Positions 29,362 to 43,126 of a stretch of 64,000 bases of DNA are shown here, one piece after another. Position 1 is the stretch's first letter. Each line of letters opens with the position of its first letter. Below the pieces are notes generated by a model. It made no database searches and was not told the origin of the DNA. It was given only the letters and a program-made list of their open reading frames with translations. The position numbers and the translations under genes were made by a program. Source of the DNA: Bacteroidota bacterium (GTDB lineage: Bacteria > Bacteroidota > Ignavibacteria > Kryptoniales > JAKASW01); the NCBI GenBank assembly GCA_021812985.1, contig JAKAMG010000011.1, forward strand, positions 17,412-81,411, read 5' to 3'.

Positions 29362-30376
29362 CTGTACTCTCCAAAATTCTATCACACTCCGTCAGAACTC
29401 TTTCCGGAGCAATACTTCTCATACAATCAAATGTTCCGATGGGACACTCTCTGCTTCCGTGAATCGAGCAGGGCCTGCAGCTCATGGCGTCCACCTCGAC
29501 CACCGCTGAACGGCGGTGATATGGAAAGAATCCGAATTCCTCCACGGTCGGTCCGAAGATCGCAACCGTCGGCACGTTGAAAGCCGAAGCAATATGAATT
29601 GGGGCGGAGTCGTTAGCGACCAGAAGTGACGCCCGTCTGATAAGCTCGGCTGAAGACATGAAGGAGAACGCACCAACCGCCGACACGACAGCATCGCCAA
29701 ACGAAGCGAACATTCCGGCAATCACGGCGTCATTTCTTCCGCCGGCCAGGACCACTCTCGGAAATCTTTTCAGCAACCCACGCGCTACCTCCATCATCAG
29801 GTCGGGAGGATACCTCTTGGTTTCCCAGACTGTCCCTGGTGCAATGACAGGGTAAGGCCCCTCAATGCCGTGACCGGAAAGAAATCGCTCGACCTCTCCC
29901 CTGTTTTCGTCGGTCGGGAAAAGCCTTGGTGATTCAGGCTGCGGAGTTATTTCGAGCGGCGTGAGGAGAGAAAGGTTTCGTTCCACCTCGTGCATCCCGA
30001 ACTTCCAGGGTATAACGTTCGTGAAACTTCCTGCGTGGGCAGATCTGTCGAATCCGACCCTGACAGCAGCGTGAGTCCCTCCCGCGAGCATGGCACTACG
30101 GAACGAGCGGTGCGGACAAACAACCGTGTCGTATCCCCTCCTCCGGAGACCGGCTCGCAAATCAAGAAAGGTTGAGAGCGAGCTATGCTTACCGTGCTTG
30201 TCATAAATGATTACCTGCGAAATGTCGGGGTGAGTCGAAAGAATTTCCGAGGTCTCCGGAATAGCAAGGAAGTCCAGCCTCGAGTCGGGGAATGCCTTCC
30301 TGAGAGTCTGGACTATAGGGAGCGCCAGTATGACATCCCCCAGAAAGGCGGTCTGTATTACCAAGCCGCGATTCAT
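29354..30376 (-). CDS. Glycosyltransferase family 9 (heptosyltransferase-like)
   Basis: QTAFLGDVILALPI N-terminus; ANDSAPIHIASAFNVPTVAIFGPT. Confidence 0.9.
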   Translation of the reverse strand: MNRGLVIQTAFLGDVILALPIVQTLRKAFPDSRLDFLAIPETSEILSTHPDISQVIIYDKHGKHSSLSTFLDLRAGLRRRGYDTVVCPHRSFRSAMLAGGTHAAVRVGFDRSAHAGSFTNVIPWKFGMHEVERNLSLLTPLEITPQPESPRLFPTDENRGEVERFLSGHGIEGPYPVIAPGTVWETKRYPPDLMMEVARGLLKRFPRVVLAGGRNDAVIAGMFASFGDAVVSAVGAFSFMSSAELIRRASLLVANDSAPIHIASAFNVPTVAIFGPTVEEFGFFPYHRRSAVVEVDAMSCRPCSIHGSRECPIGTFDCMRSIAPERVLTECDRILESTDD

Positions 30377-31341
30377 TTCCCTACTTCCTGCATAATCTTC
30401 TGGAATTCAGGCACGTGCTTGAATCTTCTGTGGAACCAGAGCCAATACGGCGGATACCTCCTAATGTAATCCTCGAGAACTCTTACGTGGCGTTGTGTCA
30501 GCTCCTGAACATTTTCAGGGGAATCGTCTTTCAGATCGGAGGTTTCGATGCGGCTCAGTTCTATCCTGTACCTGCCATCTTCTTTTCTTATGATGAAACC
30601 CGCGAGGACTGACGCCCCCGTTCTGAGAGCAAAGGAAGCGGGCCCCTGGAAGGTGGGTACGTTTATATTGAAGAACCTTGCCGGCGGACTCTCCTTCGCC
30701 GCGCTCTGGTCAGCGAGTAGGGCGACTATTCCGTTCGATTTGAGATGAGTGAGTGAAGCTCTTATCGAATTTGCCATCGGCACGGTCGTGTTACCGAGGT
30801 GATGTCTGTACCGTTCCACGACATCGTCGGCGGCTTTATTATGGAGAGGGTGGACTATAATCTGCATCTTGCCCGGAAACTTAGCGCCTATCGCGAGGGC
30901 TATCAGCTCCCAATTTGAGAAGTGACCGCTCATCATTATAAGTCCATTCCCCCTGCCCAGCGCGTCTGCCATGAGACGGCGGGACTCTTCGGAGAAATCG
31001 ACAAATTCGTTCAGCTTGGCAGCTGTCAGCTTTGGGAAGTAGAGAAACTCAAATAGGACAATCGCCACGTTGACGTACGCCCCTTCGAGTATCCCCTCCA
31101 GTTCTTTGGGACCCTTCTCAGGGAAGCACATCCTCATATTGGCGAGCGCGACACGCCTCCTCAGGCGAAGCCGTTTATATGCGAACTTCCCGACGGAGGC
31201 CGCCATCCTTTGGACCGAACGCAGAGGAAAACGGCGGAGCGTCACGCCGACTATTCGGAGAAGGCCGGCTTGGACGTGATCACTTAAGCTCAACCGTGCC
31301 TCCGGCCAGCTTGTCGGTCCGGCATCTCTCCTGCGCTGCAA
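30373..31341 (-). CDS. Lysophospholipid/lipid A acyltransferase (LpxL/HtrB family)
   Basis: MMSGHFSNWELIALA acyltransferase motif; LADQSAAKE. Confidence 0.88.
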   Translation of the reverse strand: MQRRRDAGPTSWPEARLSLSDHVQAGLLRIVGVTLRRFPLRSVQRMAASVGKFAYKRLRLRRRVALANMRMCFPEKGPKELEGILEGAYVNVAIVLFEFLYFPKLTAAKLNEFVDFSEESRRLMADALGRGNGLIMMSGHFSNWELIALAIGAKFPGKMQIIVHPLHNKAADDVVERYRHHLGNTTVPMANSIRASLTHLKSNGIVALLADQSAAKESPPARFFNINVPTFQGPASFALRTGASVLAGFIIRKEDGRYRIELSRIETSDLKDDSPENVQELTQRHVRVLEDYIRRYPPYWLWFHRRFKHVPEFQKIMQEVGK

Positions 31342-31616
31342 TGATTCGACTTGCGTCTCATTTAATAATTATACGACTACTTTCCTATAAAACCGAACAC
31401 AATGTGAGCGCCACGATGCTTTTCAGAACCCCTCCCGTCAGATTGTCTCCACGGCTTTTCGGCCCGATGAACAGACTCCGAATTCATCACCGCCATTTTT
31501 CATTTCATGGCAATGATGATAGTTGTATCGGGTAGGATGTCGGACCGCGCGGAATCGCTCCGAACGCCTCAGGCGCCGGATCAATCCGAGGCTGGCAGGT
31601 ATTGGCAGACCCCGGG

Positions 31617-33104
31617 TTAAACCTTCAGCTTCGATGGTGCGCCGATTACGCTCGATGCAAGGCCAACCACGATTGTGGCGAGCGATCCGATCAGAGTGTA
31701 CCAGGTCCATGCGATGTTCGTGAAGAAGAAGACCACTATCAGAACGAGGAGCCCGGCAGTAAACCCGGCAATAGCATCCTTCTGACGGGGTCTTTTGAAG
31801 AGTACACCCAAGAGAAAAGTGCCGAGCAGACCGCCGTAAGTCACCGACGCGATGGACAAGGCGATCTCAATCACCGATTCGTTGGAGTGGATGAAGATGA
31901 AGGCGGTGGCAACGAGTATCACGGTCCACACAACGCTGAAAAGCTTTGAGAGCCGGAGGTCCTTTTCGTCGCTGTTGTTCTTTCCGAAGTAAGGCCTATA
32001 GAGGTCGACGAGTGTCGAAGAGGCGAGCGAATTGATGGAACCGCTTAACGAGCCCATCGCGCTCGCGAAGAGGCCTGCGACGATTATACCGCTAACCCCG
32101 CTAGGAAGCTGTTCCACGATGAACTTCGGAAAAATCTGGTCGCCGTCAGTGAAGGGTGCCGCCTTGTAAAAAGCGTAAAGCACGACGCCGATCACAAGAA
32201 AGAAGAGGAATTGCAGTGCGACGAAGAACCCGCTTGCTATAACGGCCTTCTGACTGCTCTTGAGCGAATCCGTCGCGAGAAGCCTCTGAACGATAAGCTG
32301 GTCGGTCCCATGCGAGGCCATTGAGAGAAACGCCCCGCCGAGGACGCTGGCGACGAACGTGTACTTGTCCGTGAAGAAGTGCGCAATCCCCCCGCTGAAT
32401 CCCCAGTGAATAAACTGAAACTTCGACTGCGCGGAAGCCATCGCCAGAACGGTGTTCCAACCATCAGGGAGACGAGACAGCATGATGTAAAGTGCTATCG
32501 CTGCCCCACCTATATAAACGAACATCTGCACGACATCAGTCCAGATTACAGCCTTAATGCCGCCCGTGTATGTATACACGAACGTAAAAATCGTTATGAC
32601 AACAATCGCTAAAGCGTAGACCTCAGTGCTTGAGTAGCCGCTGAAGATCTGATATCCCTTAAAGATAATGGCGAGCGGTATGGCGGTGGTGAAGAGCCTG
32701 ACGCCAGTCGCCAGGGTGCGGGTGACCAAAAATACAATCGAGGCATAATTGCGAGTCTCGTCCCCGAAGCGCGTCTTCAGTAACTCGTAAGCCGTGACCA
32801 ATTCGCCGCGATAGTAGGACGGGAGGAAGAGAAATGCGATGGCAAACCTTCCGATTATGTACCCGATTGCAATCTGGAGAAAATTCAGGTTTGTCAGGTA
32901 GGCGAGGCCAGGTATCGAGATGAAAGTGATCGCGCTCGTCTCGGTCGCCACAACCGCAAACGAGACCGCGAGCCACGGGATCTTTCTTCCGCCCACGAAG
33001 TAGTCTGCCGCACTCTTCTGCTTTCCGCCGATGAGCACGCCGAAGGCAGCGACCCCGATGAGATAGGCGAGGACGATGACGTAGTCTATGGTCGTGAATC
33101 CCAA
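31617..33104 (-). CDS. Sodium:solute symporter (SSS family)
   Basis: Multiple TMs; GGRKIPWLAVSFAVVATETSAITFISIPG, SHGTDQLIVQRLLA, FASAMGSLSGSINSLAS. Confidence 0.93.
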   Translation of the reverse strand: MGFTTIDYVIVLAYLIGVAAFGVLIGGKQKSAADYFVGGRKIPWLAVSFAVVATETSAITFISIPGLAYLTNLNFLQIAIGYIIGRFAIAFLFLPSYYRGELVTAYELLKTRFGDETRNYASIVFLVTRTLATGVRLFTTAIPLAIIFKGYQIFSGYSSTEVYALAIVVITIFTFVYTYTGGIKAVIWTDVVQMFVYIGGAAIALYIMLSRLPDGWNTVLAMASAQSKFQFIHWGFSGGIAHFFTDKYTFVASVLGGAFLSMASHGTDQLIVQRLLATDSLKSSQKAVIASGFFVALQFLFFLVIGVVLYAFYKAAPFTDGDQIFPKFIVEQLPSGVSGIIVAGLFASAMGSLSGSINSLASSTLVDLYRPYFGKNNSDEKDLRLSKLFSVVWTVILVATAFIFIHSNESVIEIALSIASVTYGGLLGTFLLGVLFKRPRQKDAIAGFTAGLLVLIVVFFFTNIAWTWYTLIGSLATIVVGLASSVIGAPSKLKV

Positions 33105-33134
33105 GTCAGCTCCGCATGGTGCTTAGTTCGAATG

Positions 33135-33466
33135 TCAGGGTACTTCCTCCAGAGAGACATGCATCGAAAACACCTTGTCCAGTTGAGTTATTCTGAAGAG
33201 GTTGCGTACATCCTGGTTCGGAACCACTAGGTGCACCTCACCCTTAAGCTCGCGCATCATTCTCTCGGCGACCAGGAGTGCGCTTAGTCCCGACGAATCA
33301 CAAGACTTTACGGCGCTCATGTCCACCACCAGCTTCTTTACCGGCGCCCGGCAAATGACGAGGAACTCCGCCTTGAGCTGTGGCGATACCTGCGTGTCAA
33401 GCTTTTCGATGTTCACTTTGAGAAGAGTGAACCCCCTGTGATTCTCCGTCTCAAATGATTTCTTTT

Positions 33467-33470
<4 letters not shown>
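33135..33470 (-). CDS. STAS-domain anti-sigma-factor-antagonist-like protein
   Basis: VVDMSAVKSCDSSGLSALLVAERMM, phosphoacceptor-Ser region of STAS domains. Confidence 0.88.
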
Positions 33471-36779
<3,309 letters not shown>

Positions 36780-37006
36780 TCGCTCACATGGTTAGTTGAC
36801 TCTTTTTGAATCTAATTAACTCTATTAACTATAACAACCTCAAAACGGTGGATTTATGAGGTATTTCGAGCTCACTTAAAAACCGCCGAACCGCATCCCA
36901 GTTTGTCCATTCATCTATTTCTCAACCTCTACGAATTGTCCACATTCCGTTCCAGACCGGCAATTGAATTCCATGCTTGACAATCAGACCTGTTCTTTTG
37001 ATATTA

Positions 37007-37024
37007 AGTAGACCTATGTCTACT
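37007..37024. promoter_or_regulatory. Candidate LexA operator (SOS box)
   Basis: AGTAGAC-CTAT-GTCTACT perfect 7-bp-arm palindrome ending 17 bp before the lexA ATG. Confidence 0.65.
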
Positions 37025-37041
37025 AATTAACGAGGCAGCCA

Positions 37042-37674
37042 ATGAACGGACTGACAGACAGGCAAATGAAGGTTTTCAAGTTCATCGAGGACCACAGCAG
37101 GAAGAAAGGCTATCCGCCGACGATAAGAGAGATAGCGGATCATCTTGGCGCAAAGTGGAGTCACGGCATAGAGCGTCACCTGGCGGCTCTCGAGAAGAAA
37201 GGCTATATAAAGAGGGCGGCTATAAAGAGCCGGGGGATAAGGGTGGCTAACGCGCCGATCGGTATGAATGTACCCGTCATCGGGAGCATAACCGCCGGCA
37301 AACCGATACTCGCTGTCGAGAACATAGGCGACTCGCTCGTCCTCGATAAGTCTTTCATCAGGGCCGGTGATACGAGTTTCATACTGATGGTTGAGGGAAA
37401 CAGCATGAAGAATGCGGGGATACTGGACGGAGACCTCGTCCTCGTGAGACAGCAGTCGACCGCTGAAAACGGAGAGATTGTCGCAGCCCTCCTTGACGGT
37501 GAATCGGCAACGGTGAAGAGATTGAGAGTGGAAGGAGAACAGGTCGTTCTTCAACCTGAGAATCCCGAGTTTGACCCAATAGTCTCAGATGCATCTGCCG
37601 TCACCATAATAGGCAAGGTAACTGCAGTGGTCAGACTTCTCGATAACCAGCTTACCGTGAAGAAGCTGCGTTAA
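37042..37674 (+). CDS. lexA: LexA-family transcriptional repressor
   Basis: N-terminal wHTH; SITAGKPI Ala-Gly cleavage site, VEGNSMKNAGILDGD Ser, ATVKRL Lys. Confidence 0.96.
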   Translation: MNGLTDRQMKVFKFIEDHSRKKGYPPTIREIADHLGAKWSHGIERHLAALEKKGYIKRAAIKSRGIRVANAPIGMNVPVIGSITAGKPILAVENIGDSLVLDKSFIRAGDTSFILMVEGNSMKNAGILDGDLVLVRQQSTAENGEIVAALLDGESATVKRLRVEGEQVVLQPENPEFDPIVSDASAVTIIGKVTAVVRLLDNQLTVKKLR

Positions 37675-37675
37675 C

Positions 37676-37685
37676 GGGGGGGGGG
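37676..37685 (+). repeat. G10 homopolymer in the lexA-dinB intergenic gap
   Basis: TTAACGGGGGGGGGGCACAC directly after the lexA TAA. Confidence 0.9.
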
Positions 37686-37702
37686 CACACAACCGAAGTC
37701 AC

Positions 37703-39046
37703 ATGGACAGAGACAGCTACCCAACGATTCTTCACATTGATATCGACGCCTTCTTCGCGTCGGTGGCGGAAGCGATATGCCCGGCGCTTAAGGGGAAGCC
37801 TGTTATAGTAGGTGGCCTCGCGACCGACAGAGGAGTCGTAGCATGTCCCAACTACGAAGCCCGACGGCTTGGCGTCAGAACGGCGATGCCTTTGGCGAGG
37901 GCGCGTCTCCTCGCGCCGGGGGCCGTCTATGTGAGAGGCGACCATGGCACATACGAGAAATACTCACACCGTTTCATCGAAATCCTCCGCAGTTTTTCAC
38001 CGGTCGTCCAGCCTGTCAGCCTTGACGAGGCATATCTCGACGCAAACGGATGCCTCCATCTCTGGGACTGCGATCCGGGAAAGATGGCTGCCGCAATCAA
38101 GCGAGCCGTCTTCGAGGAGCTGAGAATAACCGTATCAGTCGGCATTTCTTCAAACAGAGTCTGCTCGAAAGTTGCCTCAGACTACTCGAAGAAACTCGCG
38201 AAGACGGGAACAGCGATTCGTGGAGAGACAGGGCCGCCGGACGGACTACTCATCGTTCCGCTGGGCGAAGAGAGGAATTTCCTCGCTCCCCTCCCAGTCT
38301 CGGCTCTGCCCGGCATCGGGAGGAAGACGGCGGAGGCACTCGAATCGCTCGGCATATCGACGATCGGGAATCTCGCCGATTCTGACGCTGGAGTCCTCAC
38401 TAAGATCTTCGGCGTCATCGGGTTATATCTGCACGAGGCGGCGAACGGCAGAGGTAGCAGCGAATTGGACGATGGAGAACGGGCCGCAAAGTCGATATCG
38501 AAGAGCACCACTTTCTCTGAAGACTCAAACGACGCCAACTTCATTTCGGCTGTCCTCTTCCATTTCGCTGAGAAGATCGCGCGGTCGCTCCGCCGCAGCG
38601 GGGAGGTTGCGTCGACCATAACTCTGAAGATGCGCTACTCACAGGGCGCACCCGCTCCTGGTTTTAGATACAGCGATCCTGGGGAATGGCACGGCTTCGT
38701 CACATACCAGAAGAGCTACACGCTGGGTAACCCGACCAATTCAGAATTCGAGATAGCCTCGACAGCGATGGAACTCTTCAAGAAGCTCTGGCTCAAGGGA
38801 ACAAAGGTAAGACTTGTCGGGATTGGCGTGACGAACATACGCAGGGATGAGAGGCAGACGGAATTGTTTCTTTCCGGAAGGGACAGGCGGGGAGAACTCC
38901 TGAAAAGGGTCGACATCATTCGCGAGAAGTTCGGATACCATTCCATATACTTCGGCATAGTGGAACGCCTCCAGGATAAATCAGATGGCCGCGGGCTAGA
39001 CGTGCGTCATGCCGCTCCGGCGGGGCAGACAAATTATGAAGGCTGA
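37703..39046 (+). CDS. dinB: DNA polymerase IV (Y-family)
   Basis: ILHIDIDAFFASVAEA, YEARRLGVRTAMPLARARLL, SLDEAYLD, KVASDYSKKLAKTG. Confidence 0.97.
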   Translation: MDRDSYPTILHIDIDAFFASVAEAICPALKGKPVIVGGLATDRGVVACPNYEARRLGVRTAMPLARARLLAPGAVYVRGDHGTYEKYSHRFIEILRSFSPVVQPVSLDEAYLDANGCLHLWDCDPGKMAAAIKRAVFEELRITVSVGISSNRVCSKVASDYSKKLAKTGTAIRGETGPPDGLLIVPLGEERNFLAPLPVSALPGIGRKTAEALESLGISTIGNLADSDAGVLTKIFGVIGLYLHEAANGRGSSELDDGERAAKSISKSTTFSEDSNDANFISAVLFHFAEKIARSLRRSGEVASTITLKMRYSQGAPAPGFRYSDPGEWHGFVTYQKSYTLGNPTNSEFEIASTAMELFKKLWLKGTKVRLVGIGVTNIRRDERQTELFLSGRDRRGELLKRVDIIREKFGYHSIYFGIVERLQDKSDGRGLDVRHAAPAGQTNYEG

Positions 39047-39084
39047 TACTTGATTGATTCAGTCCCGAAGGAAATATTTGATAC

Positions 39085-39972
39085 ATGAAGCTCAATACGC
39101 TCGTCAGATATTCGATCACCGCGTTATCAATCATTGCTGCCCCGTTCCTTACCTCGTTCCAGGGCCTCCCTTCGCTCGTCCGGGACTTTTCGTTCGGCCG
39201 GTTCAATAACCCGATGGGCATAAGCATTGATCCTTCAGGCTCCATTTATGTGGCAGACACTGGGGATGATATGCTGTACCGGTTCAGCTCAACCGGCGAC
39301 TCGACAGGCGAGGTTGGTGGATACGGTTGGGGAGAGACTCAGTTTGATATGCCCTACGACGTCTGCGCCACCAACGGCGTCGAGATATATGTCGCCGACT
39401 ACAACAACAACAGGATCGAGAGGTTCGACAGGACGCTGGCAAACGTTGCGACCCTCTCTACCGACCAGTCGAATGACGATTCCAAGAGGTTCGGCTATCC
39501 ATCCGGCGTCGCAGTATCGAGGCTCGGCGATCTTTTCATATGCGACGACGAGAACGTACGTGTTATGAAGGTGAACACATTCTCGACAGTGGAAAGGACA
39601 TTCGGCGGGTACGGTGAAGGACCCGGGACTCTAACTATGCCACGCCAGGTCGACGTCGGCCCGGGCGACGAAGTATTCGTCTCGGACAGGGGAAGAGTTG
39701 CCCTTTACGACAACTTTGGGAATTACATCGGAGAGATAGGGGAAGGGATTCTTCACAACCCATCGGGGATAGGGATCGGCGACGGGAAGCTCGGTGTCTG
39801 CGATTCCGATACGCTGTATTTCTTTAAACTTGACGGGACTTTGATTGCGAAGTTCTCGGGCTCGGATATCTTCGGGGCGCAGATAAAGCAATTCGACGAC
39901 ATCTCTATCTCCGCCGGTAGAGTCTATATTCTCACCGGCAAAGACGTCGTGGTCGCTAAGTCAAATTTCTGA
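39085..39972 (+). CDS. Secreted NHL-repeat / six-bladed beta-propeller protein
   Basis: N-terminal signal-like segment; repeated PMGISIDPSGSIYVADTGDDMLYRF / VCATNGVEIYVADYNNNRIERF units. Confidence 0.85.
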   Translation: MKLNTLVRYSITALSIIAAPFLTSFQGLPSLVRDFSFGRFNNPMGISIDPSGSIYVADTGDDMLYRFSSTGDSTGEVGGYGWGETQFDMPYDVCATNGVEIYVADYNNNRIERFDRTLANVATLSTDQSNDDSKRFGYPSGVAVSRLGDLFICDDENVRVMKVNTFSTVERTFGGYGEGPGTLTMPRQVDVGPGDEVFVSDRGRVALYDNFGNYIGEIGEGILHNPSGIGIGDGKLGVCDSDTLYFFKLDGTLIAKFSGSDIFGAQIKQFDDISISAGRVYILTGKDVVVAKSNF

Positions 39973-40947
39973 AAGCTCCATCACCTCCTGGTTCACGACC
40001 GACGGCGGTCTTCTTCCTTTCAGTACGGCGATAGCGTTGAGCGCAGCCAGCTCCGCCATTCTCGCGCGGGTCTCGAGCGTTGAACTCCCAAGATGAGGCG
40101 CCAGAACCACGTTCTCCAGAGAGAAAAATCCAGGATTTATGTTCGGCTCGTCGACATAGACATCAAGCCCCGCACCCCCTATCTTCCCTCCTTTCAGGGC
40201 CGATATGAGCGCACTCTCATCTACCACCTCGCCGCGGGCGGTGTTGACGAGTATGGCCATTGGCTTCATCATCTTCAGCTCGCGCTTTCCGATAAGGTTG
40301 CGCGTCTCGTCAGACAAAGGAACGTTGAGGCTCACGAAGTCAGATTCACGGAGAAGTTTCCGCAACGGAACAAACTCTCCGCCAAGCGAATCGACTTCAG
40401 CGTTTCTGCGGCGCGAGTAGTAGAGGACCTTCATTCCGAATCCCCTGGCTCTGGACGCGACTGCGCCACCGATCCGGCCGGCGCCTATAATTCCGATCGT
40501 CTTCCCTGAGACTTCGTGTCCCGGCATAAATAGAGGGGCCCATCCCCTGAACTTCCCCTTCCTAACCATCCGGTCACCTTCCACTATTCTCCTCGCCACT
40601 GCCAGCAGAAGTCCAATAGCCATGTCAGCCGTGGCTTCCGTAAGAACGCCAGGCGTGTTTGTGACCACTATTCCCTTTTCGGTCGCTGCCTTGATGTCTA
40701 TGTTGTTGTAGCCGACGGCGAAGTTCGAAATGACTCGAACGGTCGTGAGCTTACCAATCAGCTCCCGGTCGAACGCGTCGCTAAGCACGGTGACCGCACC
40801 AAACGCTCCCTCCAGCCTTCTCAGGAGCTCTCGCCGTGAGAGATTCTTTTCAGTTTTGTTCACGTCTATGACAAAGTGCTTCCTGAGAAGCTCAATTCCA
40901 TTATCTGGAATGCGGCGTGTGATGACGATTCTGGGACGTGTATTCAT
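39961..40947 (-). CDS. D-2-hydroxyacid dehydrogenase (glyoxylate/hydroxypyruvate reductase type)
   Basis: GKTIGIIGAGRIGGAVASRARGFGMKVLYYSRR; NTARGEVVDESAL; APHLGSSTLETRARM. Confidence 0.93.
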   Translation of the reverse strand: MNTRPRIVITRRIPDNGIELLRKHFVIDVNKTEKNLSRRELLRRLEGAFGAVTVLSDAFDRELIGKLTTVRVISNFAVGYNNIDIKAATEKGIVVTNTPGVLTEATADMAIGLLLAVARRIVEGDRMVRKGKFRGWAPLFMPGHEVSGKTIGIIGAGRIGGAVASRARGFGMKVLYYSRRRNAEVDSLGGEFVPLRKLLRESDFVSLNVPLSDETRNLIGKRELKMMKPMAILVNTARGEVVDESALISALKGGKIGGAGLDVYVDEPNINPGFFSLENVVLAPHLGSSTLETRARMAELAALNAIAVLKGRRPPSVVNQEVMELSEI

Positions 40948-41028
40948 TATTCATTACCGGGCAGGAAGATAGATGGGGACTCATCCATTGGCCATCGCCC
41001 CGAGTTTCTCTGACTTTCTATTCAGCAC

Positions 41029-43113
41029 TTACCTGACGATGCTTCCGCTATCGATGTCGGCAACTGTGGTCAGTACGGAAAGTTTGCCGTCTTCTGACGA
41101 AGCAGCGAGGAGCATGCCGTTCGACTCGAGGCCCATGAGCTTGGCGGGCGCGAGGTTCGCGACGACAATCACGTTCTTACCGACAAGGTCCTCCGGCTTA
41201 TAGTGTTTCGATATTCCCGCGACGATCTGCCGCTTCTGGTCGCCTATCTGGACTTCAATTCTCAGAAGCTTCTCTGACTTGGGGACTTTCTCGCAGTTCA
41301 CCACCCTTGCGACGCGGAGGTCGACCTTTCTGAAATCGTCTATGGTAATCTCGCTCTTAATAGGGGCTGTTGCCGGAGCGGAAGGTTGTTGAGCAGGCGC
41401 CTCGCCGCTCGCTGTCTTCTTTATCTGCTCTTCGATTGTCGAATCCTCAATTTTGGTGAAAAGGATGTCTAGATGTCCTATCGCGGACGCGGCCTCAACT
41501 TTCATCTCCCCCGCGCTCTCCCATCTCGTCGCCGCTGCAGTGCCATCGAGCCTGAGCATCTTCCATATGGTTTCGGCTGCGTAGGGGATGACAGGCGAAA
41601 GGAGCACAGCGAGAGACCTGGTCAGCTGCGCACAGATATTTATCGTGGTCGCGCACTGGACCGGATTGTCTTTCCTGGTTTTCCACGGCTCGGAGTCGTT
41701 GAAGTATTTGTTCGCTGCGCGGGCTAGCGACATCGCCTCAACCACGCCATCTCTGAACTTGAACGCCTCGAAGAGTTCACCGACCTTCTTCGGAGCATTC
41801 TCCATCTCGCCTATAACCCACCTATCGAGTTGGCTGAGCGTTCCGCGTTCTGGCACCTTGCCATCATAGTACCGCTGAGTGAACTGCAGTGTGCGGTTGA
41901 TGAAGTTGCCCAGCGTGTCGGCGAGCTCATTATTCACTCTCGCCTGAAAATCCTTCCAGTAGAAATCCGAATCTCTTGATTCCGGGAGGTTGAGCGCGAG
42001 CGCGTAACGGAGCGTATCGGACGGAAAAACTTCGATAAAGTCTTTCAGATCGATGCCCCAGCCGCGACTCTTGGAGAATTTCTTTCCCTCGAAATTCAAA
42101 AACTCATTGGCCGGGACTGCGTCCGGGAGTATGTAGCGTGACTTCCCTCCCTGGTTCCAGGCCATCAGCATTGCGGGAAAAATGAGCGTGTGAAAAACAA
42201 TATTGTCTTTCCCGATGAAGGCGATATAGCGGGTCTCTCCATCGCTCGCCCCATCTGACTGCCAATACCTCTTCCACAGGTTTGGGTCTCCCCTTTTTTG
42301 TGAGAGCTCCTTTGTAGAGGAGATGTAACCCAGCACGGCTTCGAACCAGACGTAGAGGACTTTATTCTCGTACCCCTGGAGCGGGACGGGAATTCCCCAA
42401 TGGAGATCTCTCGTCACCGCACGATCAGCGAGCCCTTCTTTCAGCCAACTGTCGACGTAACTCCTTACATTGTCCTTCCATTTCTTCGAGTCGACGAATT
42501 TTTCGAGCTCGGCCTGAAATCGGCCGAGCGGAAAGTACCAGTGCTTGGTCTCTTTGACAACCGGCGTGCTGCCGCAGATCTTGCATTTCGGATCGATGAG
42601 CTGAGTCTGCTCGAGCCAGGTTCCGCACTTCTCGCACTGATCTCCGCGCGCGTCGAGGTTCCCGCAAACGGGGCACGTCCCCTCGACGTACCTGTCAGCC
42701 AGGAACATCCTGTCCTTCTCGCAGAAAAGCTGCTTCTCGCTCTTTTCAAGGAGAAGCTTCTGCCTGTAAAACTCGAGAAAGAATTCTTGCCCCGTCTGAT
42801 GATGAACCGGGAGGCTCGTCCGGGAATAGTTGTCGAAACTCATCCCGAATTTCTCGAAGCTCTCCTTGTTCATCTTATGATAACGGTCGACGATCTGCTG
42901 AGGTGTGACCCCCTCCTTATCGGCAGTAATTGTAATGGGGACGCCGTGTTCGTCGGAGCCGCATATGAAGATGACGTCCTCTCCCTTTAACCGGAGATAT
43001 CGGACATAAATATCAGCTGGAAGGTAGGCACCGGCCAGGTGGCCGAGGTGGATCGGTCCGTTAGCATATGGTAGCGCCGCCGTGACAAGCGTGCGAGAGA
43101 ATTTAGACTGCAA
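41029..43113 (-). CDS. metG: Methionyl-tRNA synthetase with C-terminal tRNA-binding domain
   Basis: ALPYANGPIHLGHLAGAYLPADIYVRY, CPVCG...CEKCG zinc knuckle, KFSKSRGWGID, C-terminal DFRKVDLRVARV. Confidence 0.98.
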   Translation of the reverse strand: MQSKFSRTLVTAALPYANGPIHLGHLAGAYLPADIYVRYLRLKGEDVIFICGSDEHGVPITITADKEGVTPQQIVDRYHKMNKESFEKFGMSFDNYSRTSLPVHHQTGQEFFLEFYRQKLLLEKSEKQLFCEKDRMFLADRYVEGTCPVCGNLDARGDQCEKCGTWLEQTQLIDPKCKICGSTPVVKETKHWYFPLGRFQAELEKFVDSKKWKDNVRSYVDSWLKEGLADRAVTRDLHWGIPVPLQGYENKVLYVWFEAVLGYISSTKELSQKRGDPNLWKRYWQSDGASDGETRYIAFIGKDNIVFHTLIFPAMLMAWNQGGKSRYILPDAVPANEFLNFEGKKFSKSRGWGIDLKDFIEVFPSDTLRYALALNLPESRDSDFYWKDFQARVNNELADTLGNFINRTLQFTQRYYDGKVPERGTLSQLDRWVIGEMENAPKKVGELFEAFKFRDGVVEAMSLARAANKYFNDSEPWKTRKDNPVQCATTINICAQLTRSLAVLLSPVIPYAAETIWKMLRLDGTAAATRWESAGEMKVEAASAIGHLDILFTKIEDSTIEEQIKKTASGEAPAQQPSAPATAPIKSEITIDDFRKVDLRVARVVNCEKVPKSEKLLRIEVQIGDQKRQIVAGISKHYKPEDLVGKNVIVVANLAPAKLMGLESNGMLLAASSEDGKLSVLTTVADIDSGSIVR

Positions 43114-43126
43114 TATTTCACCGTTG

